A DNA stretch of 64,000 bases from Papaver somniferum (Eukaryota; Streptophyta; Magnoliopsida; Ranunculales; Papaveraceae). Every line of letters starts with the position of its first letter. The stretch's first letter is position 1. This document shows positions 1 to 10,007 of this stretch, in pieces. Where the stretch lies: the NCBI RefSeq assembly GCF_003573695.1, contig NW_020621936.1, positions 1,178,001-1,242,000 of the forward strand, read 5' to 3'. The notes under the pieces were generated by a model. The model did not search any database. It was not told where the DNA came from and saw only the letters and a program-made list of their open reading frames with translations. Position numbers and translations under genes: made by a program.

Positions 1-2
1 AG

Positions 3-812
3 GATGCATCATCACCTGAGTATAATCTGCATGAAGCAATTAACCATTTTCAGGATTCCGATGATCTAGAAATTAGGGAAATTGTAGCTAGTCTATCTAG
101 AGATACCCAAAACTCTAAGTTTGGGTGTGATTAGCATTATCCTTGTGCCTTACCTTTAGCTCTTACAGAGATCCCTCACTTGGGACTTGATTTGTGTGCC
201 TCAACCATTGTGCCAGATTACCTTCATACTAGCTCTCTCGAACCTAATAATGTCCAAGAAGAAGTTCAGTTGTTAGAAACACATCCTCTGGTTGATGTGG
301 TTTACCCAGGATATGATACCCAGATTGATGTTTTCCCACCAAAAACTTTTATTCCAATTGTGGGAACGTTTGAATTTCAGATGTGTCGGTTATTGAGTTT
401 TGAGACTAAACCTAATTACTTTAAGAGACTAGTGTCGACACATTTGTTTAAGGAAGACCACCACTTTCATTATGGTCAGCTGTGTAAGTCAAATTTGATT
501 GATTTAGAGGATCCCCAGTTATTTAGGTTACTTTTATGTGCTTCTAAATTCTTAGTTGAGTATTTCCAGACTCTACAACCTGACCTTCAGGATCCTTCCT
601 TTGAGGAAGTCCAGCCAATGAAAGCCTTTTATCTAGACCCTTTTGTAGAGCCTGAAACTGAACCAAAACTAGATATTGTTGTCTTAAAGTTAAATAAGGG
701 TATGTTCGACATCTTCATGGTATGTTACGATTTTCTCTTCTTTTGGGTAACACTTTTTGATTCAGATGACCCGCAATTATTCCGGATGCTGCTATATGAT
801 TCTTCGTGGTGA
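3..812 (+). pseudogene. C-terminal domain of Athila-type gag-protease polyprotein, unknown function, broken
   Basis: One frame runs from base 3 to the TGA at 810-812 and is interrupted by a TAG at 132-134. The open part after that stop has no ATG at its head; the first usable codon is TTG at 180. It aligns by eye with the C-terminal third of the ATH-2 protein at 8529-9563: both have an acidic module ending in SKFG or PKFG, then a block with LCAS, and a hydrophobic stretch close to the C-terminus followed by DPQLFR. The DPQLFR motif occurs twice here, mid-protein and near the end. No reverse transcriptase or integrase motif is present. I do not recognise the domain. It could be a remnant of the env-like region of Athila elements, since it sits where that region would be, but similarity to any known env is not visible. 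Confidence 0.6.
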
Positions 813-1876
813 CTAATACTTTCTTAGTCTGGCTGAAGACTTTAAACTTAGCACTTCTTGGGAGGTAACCCAATATTCATGCAACACGGTAATATCTTTC
901 CTTATATCTTTTGCTTCAAGTTGTAACAGTTTCTCCTTGTTCATGCTTTTAATTTTATCTTTAGAACATTGAGGACAATGTTAGATTTAAGTTTGGGGGT
1001 ATGGGATAAACTTTTTAGTTGCATTAAATAAACTCCAGAGCCTAGAAATTTATGCTTATTAAGGATGACACTAACCAATCTAAGTGGATGGAAGCATCTT
1101 GGTTATAGGAGTTGAGGAACCAATCTGATTAGATGGAAACATCTAAAGAGTCTATTCATAAAAGCACAGAGCTCAGGTGTTAGAAAAAAAAAGAAAAGAT
1201 GGTAGTTTCGCCATATCCTCGTGATGGAAACATCGAAAGAATCCTGATCACTTTTTTTTTTTTTTACCATTGCTAGGGTGAAATAGAGTGACTGAGACTA
1301 AAAATAAAAATAAAAATTGAGACCAGACCACCAGACCAACCGGAATAAATACAATAAAGTCGACCACTGGTACCCTTGTATCTGCCAGCTGAGTTGCCTA
1401 TAGTTAGGATTATCGACCAATGGTCCCCTTGTATATGCCAGTGTTTTGATATTAGTCCAGACTAGTATCTCAGTCCATTAGGATAGGTTCATCTTAGTCA
1501 ACATCATCTACGTTTTTCTCTACATCCATCTTCTTAATCTATCCATGTGATTGGTTGACTCCGGTTTATGATGTCCAGAAACTATCTGAGTAGAGCTCTG
1601 TCACTTTATATGAATTTAGTATGCTTGAGTGCAAACTCGTGTACAACAATTGGAATTTCACATCAGGGTACTTCCTCCTGTAGTCAATAAGTATGCCAAC
1701 CAAGGAGATTTCTTAGTGCCTTCCACGGTTTTGCGTAGATAGCTAGGGTCTAGAGTAAAGGTTTTGTGGGTACACCTCTGGTAAACCCTCCCGAGACTAT
1801 AACTCGGTTACTAGGGCCACCTAGTGAGTTTGAGTTTTCTTTTCTATAATAAATTTGCTCGTGGACTAGCAAATAA
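813..1876 (+). other. ATH-1 3' internal non-coding region
   Basis: No convincing reading frame. Bases 813-1010 are strongly conserved with the reverse complement of 8364-8528 in ATH-2, including a GGGAGG..AACCC motif near 858-872 and the hairpin/purine tract listed separately. After that come short repeats of the GATGGAAACATC type (about 1088-1225), an A/T homopolymer stretch, and a second block (about 1370-1890) matching ATH-2 at 7160-7740. Confidence 0.6.
965..1008 (+). promoter_or_regulatory. Conserved hairpin plus internal PPT-like tract (ATH-1)
   Basis: AACATTGAGGACAATGTT (965-982) is a 7-bp perfect inverted repeat around an AGGA loop. It is followed within 10 bases by a G5 purine tract, TAAGTTTGGGGGTATGGGAT. 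The same hairpin and tract recur in ATH-2 and ATH-3. The tract resembles the PPT next to the 3' LTR (1877-1892) but lies about 900 bp upstream of it, so it could serve as a second plus-strand priming site. That role is inferred. Confidence 0.75.
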
Positions 1877-1892
1877 TAAGTTTGGGGGTATT
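1877..1892 (+). other. Polypurine tract of ATH-1
   Basis: TAAGTTTGGGGGTATT lies directly before the LTR start TGATAGACAC at 1893. An equivalent tract adjoins the ATH-2 LTR on the other strand. Confidence 0.8.
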
Positions 1893-3578
1893 TGATAGAC
1901 ACATTTTTGTGTCTAATTTGATCTCAATACTAAATATTGTTGGCACTCGATTTTGTACTAATTATGGTGTTTTTGTGTTTGTGTAGGTGTTTTTTGAGAA
2001 ATAAACATGTGTGGAAATTTCGGCTCGAAAAGTTGATTTAGGCACCCGGAGGATATGTGTTATTCGGACTCTCACTATTGGTTAAGGGGAGCCTCAATTA
2101 TTAAGGGAAACCTCAATTTATAAGGGGCATCTTCTTTACTATTTACACCTTTGGCTATTCGCACCCCCTGGTTTGCTAAGGGGACACCATCTTCATCACC
2201 GTGAAAACCAGTTTTGGCGGCAAAATGGAAGCTGTTTTCTGCGTAAACTTCAGGCAAAGATTGGAGGAGATTTTGTAGGAGTTCTTCTTGAAAATCTATT
2301 GGGATTGACTTGTGGATACAAACCAGGGATGGTATGTGGATTATAAATGGGTAATAATCGAGTTTCCATGAATATCTCGATTAAACAGGGTATGTGGAGG
2401 TCTCGGGTTTTCTGGTGGTTTAGTTTGGGAAGTTACGTGAAAATAAGAGAAGCATATTTTCTCTGTGATTTCGTTTTAGCCGAAGGAGTTTGGTTTGAAC
2501 TGGAATATGTGTAAGTAGGAAGGAAAAATATCTTCCCATTCTTATTTCGTTAAAGGACATGGCATATTCATATATGACGGGTACGTATTATTCTTTCTTC
2601 TACGAGTCAGTTAAGTTATTTACGGAATTTTGGTGTGCCTGGAAGAAGTTGGATGTGATTTAGAAGGGTTCAGAAACGTGTTGGAGTAAGCCTTTGTTCA
2701 ACAGACGCGTGAAGAATAAAAAGAAGGAAATAATACCCGTGAAGATTAATGACAAGATATTTTGAAGATTCAAGGGGACTGTCGAGTATAAATAAGGTGT
2801 TGGGATGTCTTAGAAAGAAGATGGAGAGTTAGGGTGAGAAATTGAGTTTAAAAATCATGTTGCAGAGTCGTGTTCATTTTTAGCAGAGAAGTGAAGAAGA
2901 AGAACAAGCTACACTAGTAGTCTGTCGTTTATAAAGTATGATTTATTCTCACTACTTGCGACTGTTGCACTGCAACAGTTCTGAGCTATAGTTTACTTGT
3001 AACACAGATTTGTAACAGCGAGTTGTAACGCCCTTATACAGTTGCAAACTCAGTTTTTTTTATTATTTTCTCCATATTTGCCATTGTAAACACCCCTTGA
3101 GCAATGAAAAACTATTTTGAGCGTGTTTTCACCATGTGGAGCTAGAACCCATCACTGGGACGACGGAGGAAGCTGTTTTTGACCCATGTGGTAATTCTAT
3201 TTAATTATTTTATGACTGTTTCCACTATTATAATTGATTTATGATTTTTCTTGATTATTTGTGATTTCGTTTGATGTCGCATGCTTAGTCTTAGGTACTT
3301 TTGATGCGTCATGCTTGTGATTTACACATAATTCTTTATAAAATCTAACTTGGCAAAGGTTTAGAGTCGATGTTTGTTATTTTATGAGCTTTAATTGTCT
3401 GGAATTAATAGTTGAACCGCATGAATGTGAGAATTGGTGGAATCCCGAGTCCCAATCATCTCTTCATCCCGTCATGATATTTGTATATATTTTCCTTATT
3501 TTCGTTTATTAAAACTTAAAATCAATCCAACAAAGTCCGAGTGAACGACAACCTTTACCACTATCTAAAACTCCATCA
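1893..3578 (+). repeat. 3' LTR of ATH-1
   Basis: Starts TGATAGACAC and ends CTCCATCA, 1686 bp. The first 130 bp, the stretch around 3090-3180 (hybrid of GAGCAATGAAAAA and GTGTTTTCACCATG) and the block near 3440 (GGTGGAATCC) match the ATH-2 LTRs in reverse complement; other parts are strongly diverged. A TATA-like TATAAATA is at 2787-2794, giving a likely transcription start near 2820. The start is fixed by the PPT, and the end by homology to the ATH-2 LTR terminus ACCATCA. Confidence 0.75.
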
Positions 3579-3583
3579 CCGAC

Positions 3584-4830
3584 CGGCCAATGGGCGCGGG
3601 TCCCAAGCCACTCTTCCCAATTTTATGTAATTTTGATGATTTTAGATAACTTTTCATAAAATCAAAAGGATTTGTTGAAAACCAAGATATTTTGTGGAAA
3701 TCAGGGAGTTTTCATGAAATCAGGAAACCAAACACCAAATAATAATAAAATAGTGGGCGCGTGGGACCGGCTAGGGCATGGCCGGCCGGCTAGAGCCAGG
3801 TCCCAAAAGTTTTCCTAATTTTTTAATATTTTTCATGATTTTAGAGAAAATACATGAAATTAGGTAATTTTAAGGAAAATTCATAAAATCAAGGAATTTT
3901 TATAATTTGAGAGAAATAATAAAATAATGGAGACGTGAGGTGTGGGACCGGTCACGGACAAGACATGGCCGGCTAGTGCTCGGTCCCGCGACACCTTTCT
4001 CTAATTTTATTATTTTTTGATAAAATCATGTGATTTAGATAAAATACATGAAATTAGGTAATTTTCATGATTTTAGGGAAAGTTCATAAAATCAAGGAAT
4101 TTTCATAATTTGAGAGAAATAATAAAATAATGGAGAGGTGAGGTGTGGGACCGGTCACGGCCAAGACATGTCCGGCTGGTGCTCGGTCCCGCGACACCTA
4201 TCTCTAATTTTATTATTTTTTGATAAAATCATGTGATTTAGATAAAATACATGAAATTAGGTAATTGTCATGATTTTAGGGAAAATTCATAAAATCAAGG
4301 AATTTTCATAATTTGAGAGAAATAATAAAATAATGGAGACGTGAGGTGTGGGACCGGCCACGGCCAAGACATGGCCGGCTGTTGCTCGGTCCGGCGACAC
4401 CTTTCTCTAATTTTATTATTTTTTGATAAAATCATGTGATTTAGATAAAATACATGAAATTAGGTAATTTTCATGATTTTAGGGAAAATTCATAAAATCA
4501 AGGAATTTTCATAATTTGAGAGAAATAATAAAATAATGGGGACGTGAGATGTGGGACCGGCCACGGCCAAGACATGGCCGGCTGGTGCTTGGTCCCGTGA
4601 CACCTTTCTCTAATTTTATTATGTTTTGATAAAATCATGTGATTGAGATAATTTCTTTGAAATAAAGGAAATTTGCTCGAACGAGAGGATTTTCATGAGA
4701 TCGTGAAAATAATAAAAATATGATAAAATATAAAATTGGGCGTGGGACTGGTCACGGCATGACTGGCCGGCTGGTGAGCCTAGTCCCCTGGCGCTTTTGC
4801 TTAATATTTTATTATTATTATTTCCCCTCC
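3584..4830 (-). repeat. Tandem ~203-bp repeat array in the TAT-2 LTR, each unit with a GC-rich hairpin
   Basis: The anchor GTGGGACYGG recurs at 3761, 3942, 4145, 4348, 4551 and 4742; the spacings are 181, 203, 203, 203 and 191, and a partial copy precedes at about 3584. The central copies are nearly identical, so this is a recent amplification. Each unit is AT-rich apart from a ~55-bp GC-rich core, in which GGGACC pairs with GGTCCC around an inner CGGCC/GGCCG stem. The TAT-1 3' LTR has two looser copies at about 58300-58555 in the matching LTR orientation. Confidence 0.85.
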
Positions 4831-5046
4831 CTATTTTGCATAGGTTCCTCGTTCGTTCGTATTTTCGAAATGCTCGTTCGTGCATTCAAAATGCTGGTCT
4901 TTGCATTATCTGCTAATTACACTTGCACCATTTTCGTCAGGGCTTATTCGATGCTCAGATGCCTGTTTCGTCGAATATTTATTACTAACCTGTGGAATTT
5001 TGCTAGGAAGAACCACATATTGAAGTAACGAAATATAACGAGGAAT

Positions 5047-5150
5047 CGTAGAATATTGCTGTATATTCAGGCGATTAATTGACGACTCGTAGAATATTGC
5101 TGGATATTCAGACGATGGCTCGTCGAATATTACTGGATATTCAGACGATT
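5047..5150. repeat. Three short tandem repeats, ~37 bp period
   Basis: The unit contains GAATATT-(G/A)CTG-(G/T)ATATTCAG followed by RCGAT. GAATATT and its near reverse complement AATATTC flank the centre, so each copy is itself a small inverted repeat. It lies in TAT-2 LTR sequence. Confidence 0.6.
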
Positions 5151-5547
5151 TGAGATAATTAATTGCTGGCTCTACGCTAGAAGGGCTTCCTGTCTAGGAG
5201 CATTAATTATCTACGGGTTGAGCAATATAAACTTGCTGGAGTGTCATACTCCTCTTGCATAGTCGGGGAAAACCTGGTTACATCCCGAAGACGTTGTCGC
5301 TCTATACTAGCAGACATGTTGTCTAGGAGCCGCCCAATCTTTCGATTCTATACAGTATGGGATGTGCCGTGGCCTCAGCTGAGAGACTACACATCTTCAT
5401 CTTCTCTGAGAGACTTTCTCCATCAGAGGTCGCATGAGATTTCATGCATAGAGACATGAGTCTCGATACTCATCCGATTGCCGGATCTGGAGTAATTACT
5501 GGAATTGCTCAGTTTTCGTAAGATATGCCGCGGTCTCAGCTGAGAGA

Positions 5548-7156
5548 TGATGGTTATTTTTCAATGATGTTGTAGTAAAAGGTTCGTTGAGACTTGTGAA
5601 GGAAGATTTTTTTAGACTTAATTTTTATAAATAAAAATAACAAACTCAGTTAAAAAGTGTTGTAAAAATTATGGAGAGACCGGGGCTAGGATTCCACCAT
5701 TGGTCGATATTAATGATTTAATAAAACAATAATTATGCAACTCAACATTCAAATTGATTCTAATAGTATTGCCTAGACATGTAGATTTTCAAAAGAATAG
5801 ATGTTAATCCAAGCATAGAATATCAAAACCCTAAAGCAAGCATATTCTATCAAGAGAAAATACACCTAACTAATTAAAATCACAAAATCAAGTTTTAATT
5901 CAAAGAAAAAATCATAATAGAGTTGTTATAATTAATTAAAAATAGAAACGTATCACTTTTACCGAAACAACGGCTTCCTCCATAGCCCCAAGGATTGGGG
6001 TCTAGCTCTGCATGGTGAAAACACACTCAAAGGAATTTTTCATTGCTCAAAAAGGTGTTTACAAGGAGAAAAGGGATAAAACAATGCCTTTGTAACAGTT
6101 ATAATTGTAACAAATACAACAATAAACTGTTACTGACGCTGTAGCTTCAACGTCTGTCACTATGTGTCGCAACCACTATATCTATACGACCTACGGCTAA
6201 GTGTCGTTGTTCACTGTTGGAAAACGACTGTCCTGGTAAGTCTGTTCTTCGTTTTCTTCAGCTTTGCAGCAGCATAAATGGAGTTTCTGCAGCTTGATTT
6301 TTCGACTCTGTGGTTCTCTATTCCTCTCCCAAACTCTCCATGCCCCTTCTGATTCTCTAGACTCCTTTTTATAGCCAAAGTAACCCAAAATATCCCCGCA
6401 ATCAATAAAAGATATTCTCCGTTTAAGCTGCGGGATTTCTTTCCTGGTTTATCTCCGGCACGCTGATGATTGTTGCTGGCACACTCCATACTTCGGAAAA
6501 CTCGACTAGGATTGATAGAAACTCGTCCAGTAAAATACTAACACACAGAAGACACGAGGCAGCACAAAGCCAAACCCGATATTCTTATGTCCCAGTTTCA
6601 ATGAAATTCCACGCAGCATCCCTAATTTCTCGAATCCAGTTGACCTACCATACCTGTTTATACTCAACAAGATAATATGGTTCCAATCCCGTGTCAAAGT
6701 CCGGTTAAATCCCCTTCCAATCCTTACCAGAACACCCGAGAAAACTACCCTGCCGTGTTTTCTTCTCTACGATTATTTAGTCATTTGCAGTCGAACCAAA
6801 GACCCGAACCAAGCTTCTGTTGTAGCATGTGAAGCTTCTTCCCGCCATTTTATGAATTTGAAGTTGGGAAGAAGATGTACTCCCCCTAATCCAGTACGGG
6901 TATCCCTTTAGCATTTGCCTTGTGGGGTGCAAATAGTGAAGAAGGTGTCCCTTAGTAATTGAGTGCCCCTTAACCAACAATGAGAGTCCGAATAACACTT
7001 GGCCTCCGGGCGCCTTTAACAACTTTTCGAGCCGATTTTTCCCAAAAAATGTTTATTTCCCAAAAACACCTACAAAGATATAAAATACCAAAATTAGTAC
7101 AAAATCGAGTGCCAACAATATATAGTATTGAATTAGACACAAAAATGTGTCTGTCA
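5548..7156 (-). repeat. 3' LTR of ATH-2
   Basis: 1609 bp. On the minus strand it starts TGACAGACAC and ends ATAACCATCA. It is collinear with 12751-14363 over its whole length, with scattered substitutions and small indels. A TATAAAA box is at 6367-6373 (minus). Confidence 0.9.
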
Positions 7157-7175
7157 AATACCCCCAAACTTATTA
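7157..7175 (-). other. Polypurine tract of ATH-2
   Basis: On the minus strand it reads AATAAGTTTGGGGGTATT directly before the LTR start TGACAGACAC. It is the same tract as in ATH-1. Confidence 0.8.
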
Positions 7176-8363
7176 TTTGCTAGTGCTCGAGCAAATTTAT
7201 TCTAGAAAAGAAAATTCAAACTCACTAGGTGGCCTAGTGACCAAGTTATAGTCTCGGTAGGGTTTACCAGAGGTGTACCCACAAAACCATTACTCCATAC
7301 CCTAGCTATCTACGCAGAACCTTGGAAGGCACTAAAGAATATCCTTGGTTGGCATACAATCACTGATTACAGGAGGAAGTACCCTGATGCGAAATTCCAA
7401 TTGATGTACACGAGTTTGCACTCAAGCATACTAAAATTCATATAAAGTGACAGAGCTCTACTCAGATAGTTTCTAGACATCATAAACCGGAGTCAACCAA
7501 TCACATGTAAAGATTAAGAAGATGGATAAAGAAAAAGATGGTTTAAAGTGAACGATGTTTCCCATATCTGTCTGAAGGCCTCTGCCAGGATGAACCTATC
7601 CTAATGGACTGAGATACCGGTCAGACTAATATCAACACAACTGGCATATACAAGGGGACCAGCGGTCGATAATCCTAAATCTAGGTCAACACAACTGGCA
7701 TACACAAGGGCACCAACGATCGACTTTATTGAATTTATTCCGGTTGGTCTGATGGCCTGGTCTCAATACTCAACTTTTTTTTTTTTTGGTATCTCAATCA
7801 CCCTATTTCACCCTAGCAAAGGTAACAACTTGAATCATGTGCCCCACCAAATCACTTAAAAAAAATAAAAAAAATAAAAACATAAGGATTAAGATTCAAC
7901 GAAATATGGCGAAACTACCATGTTTTTTTTTTAATTCTAACACCTGAGCTATGTGCTTTTATGAATAGACTCTTTAGATGTTTCCATCTAATCAGATTGG
8001 TTCCTCAACTCCTACAACCAAGATGTTTCCATCCACTTAGATAGGTTAGCGTTATCCTTAATAGGCATAAATTTCTAGGCTCTAGAGTTTATTTATTGCA
8101 GCTAACAAAAAGTTAAAAAAAAAACAGAAGGATTAGGATTCAACGAAATATGGAGAAACTATCATGTTTTTTTTTTTAATTCTAGCACCTGAGCTCTGTG
8201 CTTTTATGAATAGACTCTTTAGATGTTTCCATCTAATCAGATTGGTTCCTCAACTCCTACAACCAAGATGTTTCCATCCACTTTGATAGGTTAGTGCTAT
8301 CCTTAATATGCATAAATTTCTAGGCTCTAGAGTTTATTTATCGCAGCTAACAAAAAGTTTCTT
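7176..8363 (-). repeat. ATH-2 3' internal non-coding region with a 244-bp tandem duplication
   Basis: No convincing coding. A segment starting GGATTARGATTCAACG occurs at 7886 and again at 8130, a period of 244 bp, and covers roughly 7886-8362; the copies differ by scattered substitutions and a poly-T length change. Each copy carries the GATGTTTCCATC motifs also seen in ATH-1. The rest (7180-7740) matches ATH-1 at about 1370-1890 in reverse complement. Confidence 0.75.
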
Positions 8364-8403
8364 CCCCACCCCCAAACTTAAATCTAACATTGTCCTCAAT
8401 GTT
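8364..8403 (-). promoter_or_regulatory. Conserved hairpin plus internal PPT-like tract (ATH-2)
   Basis: On the minus strand the hairpin AACATTGAGGACAATGTT occupies 8403-8386 and is followed by AGATTTAAGTTTGGGGGTGG. The 18-nt hairpin is identical to those of ATH-1 and ATH-3, although the surrounding sequence has diverged. Confidence 0.75.
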
Positions 8404-8528
8404 CTAAAAATCAAACTAAAAGCATGAACAAGGAGAAACTGTTACCACTTGAGGAAAAGAAACAAGGAAGGATATTACCGTGTCGCATGAGTGCGGGTTC
8501 CTCCCAGTAAATGCTAAATTTAAAGTCT

Positions 8529-9941
8529 CTATCTAGACATCAAATACCTCAAAAAGGATTGCCACCTCCCAAATTCGTATACCAATAGTCGAAACAATTG
8601 TGGGTCCACAAGACCAAATAGAGCTAACACAAATATGAGACAACAACACTGGTTCAGAAAAATGAAAATAAGGAGCACATCCTCGTCTAAGGTTTCTGTC
8701 AATACAACTGGGTTTATCTGGGTAGCATAATTGAGCTTCTTATGTGTATCTTGATAAATAGATTCATCCGAAAAACGGGTCTCTAATACCTGAGTTACCT
8801 CCTGGACAGTATCAGGTGGATCGGGTTGCGGAGTCTGAATAGACTCAAGTGATATCTCAGATGCACAAAGCTCGAATCCCAAGTTAGGGACTCTAATTAG
8901 GGATACGTGACAATCATAAGAACCATCACTACCCCCAAACTTAGGGTTTTCACTACTCACAGACAAACCTCTAACTATTGCTTGAATTTTCGGATCTTTA
9001 TAGTCCTTAAAATACTCAAGAGATTCTTCCAATTCTCCACCCCCAATCTTATGGTTATCATTACTCTCAGAAAGACCTAACACTATTGCCTGAATTTCAG
9101 GGTCCATAGAGTATTTAAAATACTCAAGGGCTTCTTCTAAATATTGATCACACATCTGGTATAAGAGAATGGTTTCCTCAAATTCATCTAAAGAATCTCC
9201 CAATAGAGTATCATGCCAATTATCCTGAACTAAAGTGCTAATCATATTCACTTCTTCTAATTCATTATTCTCAGAAGGTTGTCTAGTAACATTAAAGACA
9301 TTTAGTTCAGTGGTCATATTACCAAAGGATATGTTCATAAGTCCGGTTCTACAGTTGATGACAGCGTTAGCTGTGGCTAAAAATGGGCGACCTAAAATCA
9401 CCGGGATTTGAGCACTTGGGTCCTGAACTGGCTGGGTGTCTAAAAAAACAAAATCCACTGGATAAATAAACTTATCAACCTCGATCAAAACATCCTCTAT
9501 GACACCACCAGGGACTTTGACAGACCTATCAGCTAATTGTAGTGTCATTTTGGTCGGTTTCAACTTACCAAGACCTAGCTGGGTGTATACATGATACGGG
9601 AGTAAGTTAACACTAGCTTATGAGTCAAGTAATGGCTTATCGACAATGTGGTTACCAATTTCACAAGATATGGTAGGGCATCCAGGGTCCTTATACTTAG
9701 GGGGTGTTTGGTTTAGAAGAATTGAACTTACTTGACCAGCTAAAAAGGCTTTCTTATGAACATTAAGCTTACGCTTTCTTGTACAAAGATCTTTAAGGAA
9801 CTTGGCATAAGCAGGCATCTGTCTAATTGCTTCTAATAAAGGAATGTTGATGTTCACCTGCTTAAATATTTCCATCATCTCGTTGAAAGTTGACTCCTTC
9901 TTTGTTGGGGTTAACAACTGAGGATATGGGGCTCTAGGCAC
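8529..9941 (-). pseudogene. Athila-type retropepsin fused to an unrecognised C-terminal domain, stop in the active site
   Basis: One minus-strand frame continues from the gag frame and runs to 8529. The first part (9941-9618, from a GTG codon) is the segment before the protease, with MPAYAKFLKD and KDPGCPTISCEIGN, typical of Athila polyproteins. It ends LLDS followed by TAA at 9620-9618, exactly where the retropepsin DSGA glycine should be; the frame resumes ASVN. In the open 344-codon part from 9563, ILGRPF is at residues 56-61, supporting a retropepsin. Residues 141-176 and 177-211 are a duplicated acidic module. Residues 296-317 are hydrophobic enough to span a membrane, and DPQLFRLL follows at 320-327. 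No reverse transcriptase follows. The C-terminal ~240 residues are shared with ATH-1, so they are a family trait. Confidence 0.75.
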
Positions 9942-10007
9942 AAAGATAGTCCTATCAGGAATTTCTTGGGACTCCTTAGAAATTGTTTCAGTTTCCTCAG
10001 TTATGGG

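Larger units (their letters stand above)
1..3578 (+). mobile_element. ATH-1: Athila-type LTR retrotransposon, 3' part only
   Basis: This is the right-hand end of a + strand Ty3/gypsy element that begins outside the window. The order is a broken reading frame (3-812), a conserved non-coding block with a hairpin and purine tract (965-1008), a PPT (1877-1892) and a 3' LTR (1893-3578). The same order, with clearly related sequence, occurs on the other strand in ATH-2, which also has a recognisable Athila-like gag; the Athila call rests on that. The element ends in TAT-2 LTR sequence. The 5 bases after it are CCGAC, and the matching duplication would lie left of the window. It is more diverged from ATH-2 than the two LTRs of ATH-2 are from each other. 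Confidence 0.8.
3579..5547 (-). repeat. TAT-2: minus-oriented LTR of the Tat-like family, first visible segment
   Basis: The reverse complement of about 4690-5000 matches the TAT-1 3' LTR at about 58090-58410 in the same order, so this LTR points left. It continues beyond the ATH-2 insertion at 14369-14531, where it ends in the reverse complement of the family's LTR start (compare TGTTGATGGTGGATTTT at 57419). Its left end is hidden by ATH-1 and the window edge. Whether it is a solo LTR or the 5' LTR of a whole element cannot be told. It is placed inside the 5' LTR of TAT-1, because + oriented TAT-1 LTR sequence resumes directly at 14532. Confidence 0.7.

Noticed and set aside
4619..5028. Frames on both strands over the TAT-2 repeats
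   Set aside because: Low-complexity products of LTR sequence shared with 58090-58410; no start context or domain.
6197..7183. Several short frames inside the ATH-2 LTRs (also 13365-14426)
   Set aside because: Same pieces in both LTRs, overlapping on both strands, no domain; chance openness.
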